Of a DNA stretch of 64,000 bases, positions 52,989 through 61,991 are shown piece by piece. Source of the DNA: Paracoccus sp. (in: a-proteobacteria) (GTDB taxonomy: Bacteria; Pseudomonadota; Alphaproteobacteria; Rhodobacterales; Rhodobacteraceae); assembly GCF_030538695.1 (NCBI RefSeq), contig NZ_JAUNTN010000002.1:1-64000 (forward strand), given 5' to 3'. How positions within the stretch are numbered: the first letter of the stretch is position 1; each line of letters starts with the position of its first letter. The notes under the pieces were generated by a model. That model had not been told where the DNA came from and ran no database searches. It worked only from the letters and a program-made list of their open reading frames with translations. The translations under genes and the position numbers were made by a program.

Positions 52989-54227
52989 ATGCAGCAAGCG
53001 AAAGCCGGACCTATGGCGCGTGGAAATCAGGTGGATATGGGCTGGATGCTTGGCCTGTTCGGCACGGCGGTCGGGGCGGGAATCCTGTTTTTGCCGATCA
53101 ATGCCGGGATCGGAGGCTTTTGGCCGCTGGTTATCATGGCCATTCTGATCGGGCCGATGACATGGCTGTCGCATCGGGGGCTGTCGCGTTTCGTGCTGTC
53201 CGGGGACCGCGAAGGGGCGGATGTCACCGAGGTGGTGCAGCAGCATTTCGGTCCTCAGGCCGGAAGGGCGATCACGCTGTTGTATTTTCTGTCAATCTAT
53301 CCCGTTGTTTTGATTTATGGAGTCGGCATCACGAATACGGTGGACAGTCTGATTGCCAACCAATTTGGCCTGACCCCGCCTCCGCGCTGGCTGTTGGCGG
53401 GGCTGCTGGTCGCCGCGATGATGGCGGTCATGCTGGCGGGACAGCGGGTGATGTTGACGGTCACGCGCTGGCTGGTCTATCCGCTGATCGTGATTTTGCT
53501 GTTCGTCTCGGTCTGGCTGATCCCGCAATGGAACCTGTCGGCCCTGCGTGATGTCTCTCCCCCTGATACGGCGGCGCTGACGATCTGGCTGACGATTCCG
53601 GTGCTGGTGTTTGCCTTTAACCATTCCCCCGCGATCTCACAGTTTTCCTGCGCGATGGCCCGCGAATATGGACCAGAGGCCGAGGCTCGCGCTGGCCGTA
53701 TTTTGCGCAATACTGCCATAATGCTGGTCGGTTTTGTGATGTTTTTCGTGTTTTCCTGCGTGCTGGCGCTGACGCCCGCGCAACTGGCCGAGGCCAAGGC
53801 GCAGAACCTGCCGATCCTGTCTTATCTGGCGAATGTGCAGGACAGCCCCTTTATTGCATGGCTGGGTCCGGTGGTGGCGATCGTCGCCATCGCCTCGTCG
53901 TTTTTCGGCCATTACCTTGGTGCCGCCGAGGGGCTGCGTGGTATCCTGCGCGGGGTTGTGCGGACCATGCCCGATCGTCACCTGAACGCAGGGATTGCTG
54001 CGTTCATTTTCGTGACGACATGGGCGGTTACGGTGGCGAACCCCTCGGTCCTTGGGCTGATCGAGTCGCTGTCCGGCCCGGTAATTGCGGCAATTCTGTA
54101 TCTGATGCCGGTTTACGCTTTTCAGCGCATCCCTGCGCTGGCGCGTTATCGCGGCGGCCGGTCCAATGCTTTTGTCGCGGTGATGGGGTGCATTGCGATC
54201 AGCGCGATTCTTTATCGGCTGTTTTAA
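52989..54227 (+). CDS. Amino-acid permease, HAAAP family (serine/tryptophan type)
   Basis: About 412 residues, eleven TM helices. Signature stretch MGWMLGLFGTAVGAGILFLPINAGIGGFWPL at the N-terminus, FAFNHSPAISQFSCAM and SSFFGHYLGAAEGLRG later, as in SdaC-type serine:proton symporters. The substrate is inferred. The start is ambiguous: ATG 52989 or ATG 53013 (MARGNQ), neither with a strong ribosome site. A strong terminator follows at once. Confidence 0.87.
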   Translation: MQQAKAGPMARGNQVDMGWMLGLFGTAVGAGILFLPINAGIGGFWPLVIMAILIGPMTWLSHRGLSRFVLSGDREGADVTEVVQQHFGPQAGRAITLLYFLSIYPVVLIYGVGITNTVDSLIANQFGLTPPPRWLLAGLLVAAMMAVMLAGQRVMLTVTRWLVYPLIVILLFVSVWLIPQWNLSALRDVSPPDTAALTIWLTIPVLVFAFNHSPAISQFSCAMAREYGPEAEARAGRILRNTAIMLVGFVMFFVFSCVLALTPAQLAEAKAQNLPILSYLANVQDSPFIAWLGPVVAIVAIASSFFGHYLGAAEGLRGILRGVVRTMPDRHLNAGIAAFIFVTTWAVTVANPSVLGLIESLSGPVIAAILYLMPVYAFQRIPALARYRGGRSNAFVAVMGCIAISAILYRLF

Positions 54228-54250
54228 GGGGCGCCGGACTGACGCCCCTT
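54226..54250. terminator. Bidirectional terminator between permease and ccr
   Basis: AAGGGGCG (54226-54233) pairs with CGCCCCTT (54243-54250) around a 9-base loop, followed by TTGGGTTTCTT on the plus strand. The TTTT before the stem gives an A-run for the minus direction. It sits between the convergent permease and ccr genes. Confidence 0.85.
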
Positions 54251-54258
54251 TGGGTTTC

Positions 54259-55539
54259 TTAGCCCTCCAGCGCGTCCTCAAATGTGCGCAATCCGGTGCG
54301 CGGGGACTGGACCAGAACCGCCATATTCCCCGGCTTGTGTTCGTTGCGATACATTTTCAGATGCGCCTGCGGGATCTCCGCCCAGGGGAACACTTCGGAC
54401 ATGCAGGGGTCGATGCGGCGTTCCAGCATCAGCTTGTTTGCGGCGGACGCCTGTTTGAGATGGGCAAAGTGGCTGCCCTGCAAGCGTTTCTGGTGCATCC
54501 ACATATAACGCACGTCAAAGGTGCAGTTGAACCCGCTGGTCCCGGCGCAGATGACCACCATGCCGCCTTTTTTGCAGACGAGTGTCGAGACAGGAAAGGT
54601 CGCCTCGCCCGGATGTTCGAACACGATATCGACGTTGTTGCCCTTGCCGGTGATGTCCCAGATGGCTTTGCCGAACTTGCGCGCCTCGGTGAACCATTCC
54701 TTGTATTCGGGGCTGTTCACCTTGGGCAGCGCCCCCCAGCATTTGAAATCCTTGCGGTTGATGACGCCTTTCGCGCCAAGGCCCATGACGAAGGCGCGTT
54801 TGTCCTCCTCGGAAATCACGCCGATGGCATTGCCGCCCGCCGCGTTGATAAGCTGGATGGCGAATGAACCGAGGCCGCCCGAGGCACCCCAGACCAGCAC
54901 GTTCATGCCGGGTTTCAACTCATGTGGTTCGTGTCCGAACAGCATCCGGTAGGCGGTGGCCAGCGTCAGCGTATAGCAGGCGGATTCCTCCCAGGTCAGA
55001 TGTTGCGGGCGACGCATCAATTGTTGCGCCTGCACGCGGGTGAATTGGGCGAAGCTGCCGTCCGGAGTCTCATAACCCCAGATGCGCTGCGTGGGGCTGA
55101 ACATCGGGTCGCCGCCGTTACATTCCTCGTCGTCGCCGTCGTCCTGGTTGCAGTGGATGACGACCTCATCCCCGACTTTCCAGCTTTTCACCTTATCGCC
55201 CACGGCCCAGACGATACCCGCCGCGTCAGAGCCGGCGATGTGATAATCCGCGCCATGCCCGTCAAAGGGGCTGATCGGCACCCCAAGCCCGGCCCAGATG
55301 CCGTTATAGTTGACGCCCGCAGCCATAACCATGACCAGAACTTCGTGGCTGTCGATGGTGGGGGTGTCCACGACCTCGACCTGAAAGGATTTGTCGGGTT
55401 CGCCGTGACGCTCACGCCGGATCGCCCAAGCATACATTTGCGCAGGGACGTGACCCAAGGGTGGCATTTCACCGATTTCGTAAAGGTCTTTCTTGGGCGC
55501 ATCATAGGGCGCGATCGGGGTCGGGGCGTCGAGGGCCAT
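54259..55539 (-). CDS. ccr: Crotonyl-CoA carboxylase/reductase
   Basis: Key enzyme of the ethylmalonyl-CoA pathway: reductive carboxylation of crotonyl-CoA to ethylmalonyl-CoA with NADPH and CO2. 426 residues, medium-chain dehydrogenase/reductase fold with the Rossmann motif VWGASGGLGSFAIQLINAAG and the CCR-specific GWGYET-type segment (RIWGYETPDGSFAQF), DIVFEHPGEATFP and GTSGFNCTFDVRYMWMHQKRLQGSHFAH. Divergent from ecm across a 215-base gap with repeated motifs. Together they indicate growth on C2 units without classical glyoxylate reliance, although isocitrate lyase elsewhere cannot be excluded. Confidence 0.96.
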   Translation of the reverse strand: MALDAPTPIAPYDAPKKDLYEIGEMPPLGHVPAQMYAWAIRRERHGEPDKSFQVEVVDTPTIDSHEVLVMVMAAGVNYNGIWAGLGVPISPFDGHGADYHIAGSDAAGIVWAVGDKVKSWKVGDEVVIHCNQDDGDDEECNGGDPMFSPTQRIWGYETPDGSFAQFTRVQAQQLMRRPQHLTWEESACYTLTLATAYRMLFGHEPHELKPGMNVLVWGASGGLGSFAIQLINAAGGNAIGVISEEDKRAFVMGLGAKGVINRKDFKCWGALPKVNSPEYKEWFTEARKFGKAIWDITGKGNNVDIVFEHPGEATFPVSTLVCKKGGMVVICAGTSGFNCTFDVRYMWMHQKRLQGSHFAHLKQASAANKLMLERRIDPCMSEVFPWAEIPQAHLKMYRNEHKPGNMAVLVQSPRTGLRTFEDALEG

Positions 55540-55754
55540 GTCTCACCTTCAAAGCTGTTCATGCCGCGCCGCAGAATCGGCGGGCTTGCCCTGAACGCTA
55601 GATGTGGCTGCGCAACATTGCAACCAATATCATTGCCGTGTTGTAATTTTATGACCTGACGTTTTGGGGTGGTCTGCTGCATCGCGGCGAATTGACGGGG
55701 CATTATTGTTGCGGTATTTGTTCTGCGACTGAAATATTGTTGCGGGTGCGCGTT
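55540..55754. promoter_or_regulatory. Divergent ccr-ecm control region with repeated GTTGC/GCAAC motifs
   Basis: Two direct repeats TATTGTTGCGG at 55704-55714 and 55735-55745 (31 bases apart, about three helical turns) lie just before ecm. CGCAACATTGCAAC at 55611-55624 carries two more GCAAC cores near the ccr side. Regulators RamB and PccR control this pathway in Paracoccus and Rhodobacter and recognise TTGCAA-type sites, so these are operator candidates. No -35/-10 pair stands out. Confidence 0.55.
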
Positions 55755-57713
55755 ATGGTCCAGAAAGATAAGCCTTGGCTGTTCCGAACCTATGCCGGTC
55801 ATTCGACGGCGGCGAAATCCAATGCGCTGTATCGTACGAATCTGGCCAAGGGGCAGACGGGGCTTTCGGTGGCCTTCGATCTGCCGACGCAGACCGGCTA
55901 TGACAGCGATCACATTCTGGCGCGGGGCGAGGTGGGCAAGGTCGGCGTTCCGATTTGCCACCTTGGCGATATGCGGGCGCTGTTCGATCAGATTCCGCTG
56001 GAACAGATGAACACGTCCATGACGATCAATGCGACCGCGCCGTGGCTGTTGTCGCTGTATATTGCGGTGGCTGAGGAGCAGGGGGCCGATATTGCCGCGC
56101 TGCAAGGCACGGTGCAGAACGATCTGGTCAAGGAATACCTGTCGCGCGGCACCTATATCTGTCCGCCGAAGCCGTCGCTGGCGATGATTACCGATGTGGC
56201 AGCCTATACCGCGCGGCATCTGCCGAAATGGAACCCGATGAACGTCTGTTCCTATCACTTGCAAGAAGCGGGGGCGACGCCGGAACAAGAGCTTGCCTAT
56301 GCGCTGGCGACCGGCATCGCGGTGCTGGACGACCTGCGCGGCAAGGTCCCGGCCGAGGATTTTCCGGCGATGGTTGGGCGGATCAGCTTTTTCGTGAACG
56401 CGGGCATTCGGTTCGTCACCGAAATGTGCAAGATGCGGGCTTTTACCGAGCTGTGGGATGAAATCACCCGCGACCGTTACGGGATCGAGGAGGAGAAGTT
56501 CCGTCGTTTCCGCTATGGTGTGCAGGTCAACAGCCTTGGCCTGACCGAGCAGCAGCCGGAAAACAATGTCTATCGTATCCTGATCGAGATGCTGGCGGTC
56601 ACGCTGTCGAAAAATGCGCGGGCGCGGGCCGTGCAGCTTCCGGCGTGGAACGAGGCGCTGGGCTTGCCGCGGCCGTGGGATCAGCAATGGTCGCTGCGGA
56701 TGCAGCAGATCATGGCCTATGAAACCGACCTGCTGGAATATGGCGACCTGTTCGACGGGAACCCGGCGGTTGCCGCCAGGGTCGAGGCGCTCAAGGCTGG
56801 CGCACGCGACGAATTGGCGACGCTGGACGCGATGGGCGGGGCGATTGCGGCGATTGACTATATGAAGGCGCGGCTGGTCGAATCCAACGCGGCGCGGCTG
56901 AACCGGGTCGAGGACGGCGCAACCATCGTCGTGGGGGTGAACCGCTGGCAGCAGGGCGAGCCTTCGCCGCTGGTTGCGGGTGATGGTGGCATCATGGTCG
57001 TTGATCCGGCGGTTGAGGCCGAACAAATTGCCCGGTTGAACGATTGGCGCGCAAGCCGTGATGAGGGTGCGGTGCAGCTTGCGCTTGGCGCGCTGCGTGA
57101 TGCGGCGCGGGCGGGGGAAAATATCATGCCCGCCAGTATCGCCGCTGCGAAAGCGGGCGCGACTACCGGCGAATGGGCTGGGATCATGCGGGCAGTGCAT
57201 GGTGAATATCGCGGTCCGACCGGGGTTTCCCCGAACCCCAGCAACCGGACCGAAGGGCTGGAGGACATCCGCGAAGCGGTCGATGCGGTCAGCACCCGCC
57301 TGGGGCGGCGACTGAAGTTTGTCGTTGGTAAGCCCGGTTTGGACGGTCATTCCAACGGTGCCGAGCAAATCGCCTTTCGCGCCCGTGATTGCGGCATGGA
57401 CATCACCTATGACGGCATCCGCCTGACCCCTGAACAGATTGTCGCCAAGGTGATCGAGGATCAGGCCCATGTGGTCGGTCTGTCGATCCTGTCGGGCAGT
57501 CATCTGCCGCTGGTGCAGGATGTGATGGACCGGATGCGGGCGGCCGGACTGGCGCATATCCCGGTGCTGGTCGGGGGGATCATTCCGGACGAGGATGCGG
57601 CCCGGCTGCGTCAGATGGGGGTCACGCGGGTTTATACGCCCAAGGATTTCCAACTGAACCAGATTATGATGGATATTGTGGCGATGGTCGAGCCAGCAGG
57701 GGCGGCGGCCTGA
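55755..57713 (+). CDS. ecm: Ethylmalonyl-CoA mutase
   Basis: Coenzyme-B12-dependent mutase that turns (2R)-ethylmalonyl-CoA into methylsuccinyl-CoA. 652 residues, in contrast to about 700 for methylmalonyl-CoA mutase. N-terminal TIM-barrel domain (KPWLFRTYAGHSTAAKSNALYR, GLSVAFDLPTQTGYDSD, MNTSMTINATAPWLLSLY) and a C-terminal B12 domain with DGHSNGAEQI (the DxHxxG base-off histidine), LSILSGSH and PVLVGGIIPDED. ATG at 55755 without a strong ribosome site; a start 63 bases upstream is unlikely. Divergent partner of ccr, which supports the assignment over methylmalonyl-CoA mutase. Confidence 0.95.
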   Translation: MVQKDKPWLFRTYAGHSTAAKSNALYRTNLAKGQTGLSVAFDLPTQTGYDSDHILARGEVGKVGVPICHLGDMRALFDQIPLEQMNTSMTINATAPWLLSLYIAVAEEQGADIAALQGTVQNDLVKEYLSRGTYICPPKPSLAMITDVAAYTARHLPKWNPMNVCSYHLQEAGATPEQELAYALATGIAVLDDLRGKVPAEDFPAMVGRISFFVNAGIRFVTEMCKMRAFTELWDEITRDRYGIEEEKFRRFRYGVQVNSLGLTEQQPENNVYRILIEMLAVTLSKNARARAVQLPAWNEALGLPRPWDQQWSLRMQQIMAYETDLLEYGDLFDGNPAVAARVEALKAGARDELATLDAMGGAIAAIDYMKARLVESNAARLNRVEDGATIVVGVNRWQQGEPSPLVAGDGGIMVVDPAVEAEQIARLNDWRASRDEGAVQLALGALRDAARAGENIMPASIAAAKAGATTGEWAGIMRAVHGEYRGPTGVSPNPSNRTEGLEDIREAVDAVSTRLGRRLKFVVGKPGLDGHSNGAEQIAFRARDCGMDITYDGIRLTPEQIVAKVIEDQAHVVGLSILSGSHLPLVQDVMDRMRAAGLAHIPVLVGGIIPDEDAARLRQMGVTRVYTPKDFQLNQIMMDIVAMVEPAGAAA

Positions 57714-57772
57714 GGCTGCCCGCCAAAGCTGACAGGTCAGGGCCATCAGCCCGAGGATGAAGCCGCGCACGC

Positions 57773-58438
57773 TCATGCCAGCGACCGCGCCATCAGCGCC
57801 CCAAGCGCGTCGATGGCTTGCGCGGCATCCGGCGGCAGCGGTGCGTCGGGCGACAACAACCAGAGCATCGCCTGCCAATCGGGCAAGGGCGGGTGCAGTT
57901 CTGCCAATGTCGGCATATAGGCCAGCGATGAAAACGGCAGGAAACCGGCGCATTTCCCGCTGCGGATGGCGAAACGCTGGGCCGATTCGTCACAACTGCG
58001 CAGCACGACATGCGCTTCGGTCAGATGCACCCGCGCCCATCTGTCAAAAGGCGCGTAATCGGCGGGCTGATCGTGGCTGACCAGCCGATGCCCGGTGCCG
58101 GATCCTGAAATCGGCCCATGACGCGCCAGATAATCCTGCGAGCCGTAAATCCCGAAGGGCAGCGGTCCGATGCGGTGGGCCGTCATTCCCGGCACATCGG
58201 GGCCTTTCCCGGCCCGCAGAGCAATATGCACACCATCCGCCAGCACCCCAAGCGGCGCCTGTTCAAAGCTGGAGCGATAGCGGAATTGCAGCGCCGGAAA
58301 CCGATCCGCAATCAGCATCAGCGCGGGAATGGCGAAGTCTACGATCAACGGCACCGTGTTCAGAACGATGGTTGGGTTGCTATCTGCGGTCATGTCATTG
58401 TCTGGTCTTTCTCTCGGTTGGCCTGTCATAACAGCCAT
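57773..58438 (-). pseudogene. LysR-type effector domain without DNA-binding domain
   Basis: Up to 221 residues; a more plausible start is the ATG at 58393 (206 residues). The sequence from IVLNTVPLIVDFAIPALMLIADRFPALQFRYRSS through GVLADGVHIALRAGK to RLVSHDQPADYAPF is a LysR substrate-binding domain of the GcvA/AmpR-like class. The N-terminal helix-turn-helix (about 85 residues) is missing, and no remnant of it is seen in the upstream 170 bases, which hold the ffh promoter instead. Probably a degraded regulator; a free effector-binding protein is the alternative. Confidence 0.7.
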
Positions 58439-58468
58439 GGCTGAAGATTCCGTTAACGCCCGCCCGGC

Positions 58469-58496
58469 TTGACTCGAGGCGTTTTTTCGGGCTAAT
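58469..58496 (+). promoter_or_regulatory. Likely promoter of ffh
   Basis: TTGACT at 58469-58474 and GCTAAT at 58491-58496 are separated by 16 bases, a good sigma-70-type spacing, 115 bases before the ffh start. Position and match suggest the main promoter of the ffh to rpsP stretch. Not confirmed by any transcript data. Confidence 0.55.
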
Positions 58497-58611
58497 GGGC
58501 CGGAAATCCCCGGAAGGCAGCCCTTCCGGTCCCTTGTTTTCTTGGGGATCGCCCTCCGTCAGCGCGTTGCGCCCACGGGGGCAGTCCTGTTTGGCAGCGA
58601 TGAGGCTTGCG

Positions 58612-60105
58612 ATGTTCGAATCTCTTTCCGACCGGCTTGGCGGCGTATTCGACCGGCTGACCAAGCAAGGCTCGCTGTCCGAGGATGACGTTCGCGCCGC
58701 CATGCGCGAGGTGCGCGTGGCGCTGCTTGAGGCCGATGTGTCCCTGCCCGTCGCTCGCGATTTCGTCAAAAAAGTCACCGCCAAGGCCACCGGCGCGGCG
58801 GTAACGAAATCGGTGACGCCCGGCCAGCAGGTCGTGAAAATCGTCCATGATGAGCTGATCCGCACCCTGCAAGGCGATGAGGCCCCCGAGGCGCTGCGCA
58901 TCGACAACCCGCCCGCGCCGATCCTGATGGTGGGCTTGCAGGGGTCGGGGAAGACGACGACGACCGCGAAACTGGCCCGCCGCCTGAAAGAGCGCGAGAA
59001 AAAGCGTGTCCTGCTGGCCAGTCTCGATACCAACCGTCCCGCCGCGATGGAGCAGTTGGCGATTCTGGGTCAGCAGATCGGCGTCGATACCCTGCCCATC
59101 GTACCGGGCGAATCGGCGGTTCAGATCGCCCGCCGCGCCAAGCAACAGGCCAGCCTTGGCGGCTATGATGTCTATATGCTGGATACGGCGGGGCGCCTGC
59201 ACATAGATCAGGTGTTGATGGACGAGGTTCAGGCCGTCCGCGATGTCGCCAACCCGCGCGAAACCCTGCTGGTGGTCGATGGGCTGACCGGGCAGGATGC
59301 CGTGAATGTGGCGACCGAGTTTGATGCCAGGGTTGGCGTGACCGGCGTGGTGCTGACCCGGATGGATGGCGACGGGCGCGGCGGTGCGGCGCTGTCGATG
59401 CGTCAGGTCACGGGCAAGCCGATCCGCTTTGTCGGCCTTGGCGAAAAGATGGACGCGCTGGAGGTGTTCGACGCCAGCCGTGTCGCGGGCCGCATCCTTG
59501 GCATGGGCGACATCGTGGCCCTTGTCGAGAAGGCGCAGGAAGTGCTGGAGGCCGAGCAGGCCGAACGCATGATGAAGCGGTTCCAGAAGGGTCTGTTCAA
59601 CATGAACGACCTGAAAGGCCAGCTTGAGCAGATGCAGAAAATGGGCGGGATGCAGTCCATCATGGGCATGATGCCGGGTATGGCGAAAATGGCCAAGGCC
59701 GCCGAGGAAGCGGGCATGGACGACAAGATGATCCGCCGTCAGATCGCGCTGATCAACTCGATGACCAAAAAGGAGCGGGCGAACCCGGACCTTTTGCAAG
59801 CCAGCCGCAAGAAGCGCATTGCCGCAGGCGCAGGGCTGGATGTGCAGGATCTGAACAGGCTGCTGAAAATGCAGCGGCAGATGGCCGATACAATGAAAAA
59901 GCTGGGCAAGATGAAGGGCGGGATGCTGCGTCAGGCCATGCGCGCCATGACCGGGCGCGGCGGCGGGCTGCCGGATATGGGCAGCGTGGATCCGTCGAAA
60001 ATGGCCGAGGCGACCAAGATGCTGCAAGATCCCAAAGGCATCGGCGGCCAGCTCGGTGGCATGAACCTGCCTTCGGGCTTGTCGGGGCTGTTTGGCAAGA
60101 AATGA
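58612..60105 (+). CDS. ffh: Signal recognition particle protein Ffh
   Basis: GTPase that binds SRP RNA and signal peptides of nascent membrane proteins. 497 residues. The N domain is followed by the G domain with G1 GLQGSGKTTT (about 108-117), DTNRPAAMEQL, DTAGRLHID, TRMDGDGRGGAALSM; the Met-rich M domain begins after about residue 325 (RMMKRFQKGLFNMND, GMMPGMAKMAKA) and contains the RNA-binding helix region. The start at MFESLSDRLGG matches homologs. Its stop overlaps the first GNAT gene. Confidence 0.97.
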   Translation: MFESLSDRLGGVFDRLTKQGSLSEDDVRAAMREVRVALLEADVSLPVARDFVKKVTAKATGAAVTKSVTPGQQVVKIVHDELIRTLQGDEAPEALRIDNPPAPILMVGLQGSGKTTTTAKLARRLKEREKKRVLLASLDTNRPAAMEQLAILGQQIGVDTLPIVPGESAVQIARRAKQQASLGGYDVYMLDTAGRLHIDQVLMDEVQAVRDVANPRETLLVVDGLTGQDAVNVATEFDARVGVTGVVLTRMDGDGRGGAALSMRQVTGKPIRFVGLGEKMDALEVFDASRVAGRILGMGDIVALVEKAQEVLEAEQAERMMKRFQKGLFNMNDLKGQLEQMQKMGGMQSIMGMMPGMAKMAKAAEEAGMDDKMIRRQIALINSMTKKERANPDLLQASRKKRIAAGAGLDVQDLNRLLKMQRQMADTMKKLGKMKGGMLRQAMRAMTGRGGGLPDMGSVDPSKMAEATKMLQDPKGIGGQLGGMNLPSGLSGLFGKK

Positions 60106-60608
60106 TGACCGCTGCCCCTACGCTGACCACTGACCGCCTGACCCTTCGCGCCACCCGGCCCGAGGATTTCGAGGCTTACAATGCCTTTTATGGCAGTGAG
60201 CGTTCGCGCTTTGTCGGTGGCCCGCGTGAGCGGCTGGAAAACTGGTTCATCTTCCTCGCGCTGCCGGGCCATTGGGCGCTGCGCGGCTATGGCTATTGGA
60301 TGGTCGAGGAAACTGCGACGGGTCGCCTGCTGGGTGCGGTCGGGATCGTTATGCATGACGGCTGGCCCGCGCCCGAACTGGGCTGGCAATTGTTCGAGGG
60401 CGAAGGCCAGGGCTATGCGCAAGAGGCCACGCTTGCCGCCCGCGACTGGGCTGCGGCGCAGGGCATGGATGAGCTGATCTCGCTGATCGCGCCGGATAAT
60501 ATTCGCTCGAACGCTTTGGCCGAACGTATCGGGGCAACCCGCATGGCCGAGGGGGACAGCCCCTTTGGTCCCATCGCCATCTGGCTGCACCCGAAAGGCG
60601 CGGCATGA
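60102..60608 (+). CDS. GNAT acetyltransferase, first of a tandem pair
   Basis: 168 residues; overlaps ffh by 4 bases. RimL-type pattern: TLTTDRLTLRATRPEDFEAYNAFYGSERSRFVGGPR, GAVGIVMHDGWPAPELGWQLFEGEGQGYAQEATLAARDWA and IAPDNIRSNALAERIGAT. It resembles the next gene along its whole length, so the two look like duplicates. Substrates unknown. Confidence 0.86.
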   Translation: MMTAAPTLTTDRLTLRATRPEDFEAYNAFYGSERSRFVGGPRERLENWFIFLALPGHWALRGYGYWMVEETATGRLLGAVGIVMHDGWPAPELGWQLFEGEGQGYAQEATLAARDWAAAQGMDELISLIAPDNIRSNALAERIGATRMAEGDSPFGPIAIWLHPKGAA

Positions 60609-61162
60609 TCCAGCTTGGCTCCACTCCGGTTCTGACCACCGAACGGCTGGTGCTGCGTGCGCCGGTCGCGGCGGACTGGCCGCATTGGTGTGCCTTTCAC
60701 GGCTCGGACCGGGCGCGGTTTGTTGGCGGTGGCAGCGATACTCAGCCTCGGCAAAGCTGGCGCGCCTTTGGTCATGTGATCGGCCATTGGGTGCTGCGTG
60801 ACTATGGGATGTTCGTCTTTACCCTGCGCGGTGATGATACGCCGCTGGGGATGGTTGGCCCGTGGTTTCCAGAAGGCTGGCCCGAACATGAAGTCGGCTG
60901 GACCGTCTGGACAGCACAAGCCGAAGGTCAGGGCTTCGCGCATGAAGCCGCCGTTGCCGCCCGTCAGTTTGCGCGTGACAGCCTCGGCTGGACTGAAATT
61001 GTCAGCTATATCGACCCTGACAATGCGCGCTCGATCGCGCTGGCAGAACGGCTTGGTGCCATCCGTGACGATATGGCCGCAACCCCGGATTTTGACGGGC
61101 GCCCCTGCCTTGCCTATCGCCACCCGCAGGGGGCTGCCCTGCCCATAAGGACGACCGCATGA
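60605..61162 (+). CDS. GNAT acetyltransferase, second of a tandem pair
   Basis: 185 residues, beginning in the stop of the preceding GNAT. Corresponding stretches are VLTTERLVLRAPVAADWPHWCAFHGSDRARFVGG, GHWVLRDYGMFVFTL, EHEVGWTVWTAQAEGQGFAHEAAVAARQFARDSL and DPDNARSIALAERLGAI. Shares the overall motif spacing with the first copy but has diverged strongly, so duplication is old. Overlaps the chorismate mutase start. Confidence 0.86.
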   Translation: MIQLGSTPVLTTERLVLRAPVAADWPHWCAFHGSDRARFVGGGSDTQPRQSWRAFGHVIGHWVLRDYGMFVFTLRGDDTPLGMVGPWFPEGWPEHEVGWTVWTAQAEGQGFAHEAAVAARQFARDSLGWTEIVSYIDPDNARSIALAERLGAIRDDMAATPDFDGRPCLAYRHPQGAALPIRTTA

Positions 61163-61455
61163 CCGACGCCACCGCCCGCGCCGCCAGCCTGCTGGCTGAA
61201 CACCGCGCCAGCATCGACCGGCTGGATGCGATCCTTGTCTATACGCTGGCCGAAAGGTTCAAGCACACCCAATCCGTCGGCCGCCTCAAGGCCGAACACG
61301 ATCTTCCGCCGTCCGATCCCGCCCGTGAGGCGAACCAGATCGAGCGGCTGGAACGCCTCGCGCGCGAGGCCGACCTCGACCCGGAATTCGCGCGCAAATT
61401 CCTTAACTTCGTGATCTCGGAAGTGATCCGGCATCACGAGCAATTCCAGAAATAA
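61159..61455 (+). CDS. aroQ: Chorismate mutase, AroQ class
   Basis: 98 residues, the size of a monofunctional AroQ helical domain; converts chorismate to prephenate in Phe/Tyr synthesis. Key segments: [51 protein letters not shown] and [18 protein letters not shown], with the active-site Arg/Lys and Glu residues ([24 protein letters not shown]). It overlaps the upstream GNAT by 4 bases and precedes rpsP by 20. Confidence 0.93.
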   Translation: MTDATARAASLLAEHRASIDRLDAILVYTLAERFKHTQSVGRLKAEHDLPPSDPAREANQIERLERLAREADLDPEFARKFLNFVISEVIRHHEQFQK

Positions 61456-61475
61456 CCCCTCAGGAGACTATTCAA

Positions 61476-61874
61476 ATGTCCATGAAAATCCGTCTGGCCC
61501 GTGGTGGCAGCAAAAAACGCCCGCATTACGCTATTGTCGCCGCCGACTCGCGTATGCCGCGCGATGGCCGCTTTATCGAAAAGCTGGGCACCTATAACCC
61601 GCTGCTGCCGAAAGACAGCGAAGAACGCGTCAAGCTGAACATGGAGCGCGTGCAATACTGGCTGGGTCAGGGCGCACAGGCGACCGACCGTGTGGCCCGC
61701 TTCCTGGAAGCCGCCGGCGTCAAGGAAAAAACCGAACGCAAGAACCTGAAGAAAGCCGAGCCGGGCAAGAAAGCTCAGGAACGTGCGCAGGAAAAGGCTG
61801 ATAAGGCCGCCGCCGCTGCCGAAGCTGCTGCCGCGCCCGCCGAGGCCCCGGCAGAAGAAACCGCGTCGGAATAA
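61476..61874 (+). CDS. rpsP: 30S ribosomal protein S16
   Basis: 132 residues: a normal S16 core of about 80 ([66 protein letters not shown]) plus an Ala/Lys/Glu-rich tail of about 45, which some alphaproteobacteria share. AGGAG lies 13 to 17 bases upstream. First gene of the rpsP-rimM-trmD-rplS-rpmE block, but with a terminator right after it. Confidence 0.97.
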   Translation: MSMKIRLARGGSKKRPHYAIVAADSRMPRDGRFIEKLGTYNPLLPKDSEERVKLNMERVQYWLGQGAQATDRVARFLEAAGVKEKTERKNLKKAEPGKKAQERAQEKADKAAAAAEAAAAPAEAPAEETASE

Positions 61875-61893
61875 TCGACCGGACGCGCGGATC

Positions 61894-61918
61894 AGCGGGG
61901 CCTTTGCGCCCCGCTTTT
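61894..61918 (+). terminator. Intrinsic terminator between rpsP and rimM
   Basis: AGCGGGGC (61894-61901) pairs with GCCCCGCT (61908-61915), 6-base loop, then TTT. A classic Rho-independent terminator; it implies that rimM-trmD may be read from a separate promoter or by read-through. Confidence 0.85.
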
Positions 61919-61991
61919 CCATATCCGGGGGCGGCTGGATTGCGTGCGCCTGGCTGCCTATAATCCGGCTGTGCGTCACAAAGGGGGCAAT

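Noticed and set aside
57714..57800. Possible start of another minus-strand gene (hydrophobic MSVRGFILGLMALTC) between the LysR remnant and ecm
   Set aside because: After about 20 residues it runs into ecm antisense; at most a remnant, with no homology to support it.
55188..57953. A 921-codon minus-strand frame opposite ecm and across the ccr-ecm gap
   Set aside because: It lacks domain similarity and covers the divergent promoter region; ecm has all expected motifs.
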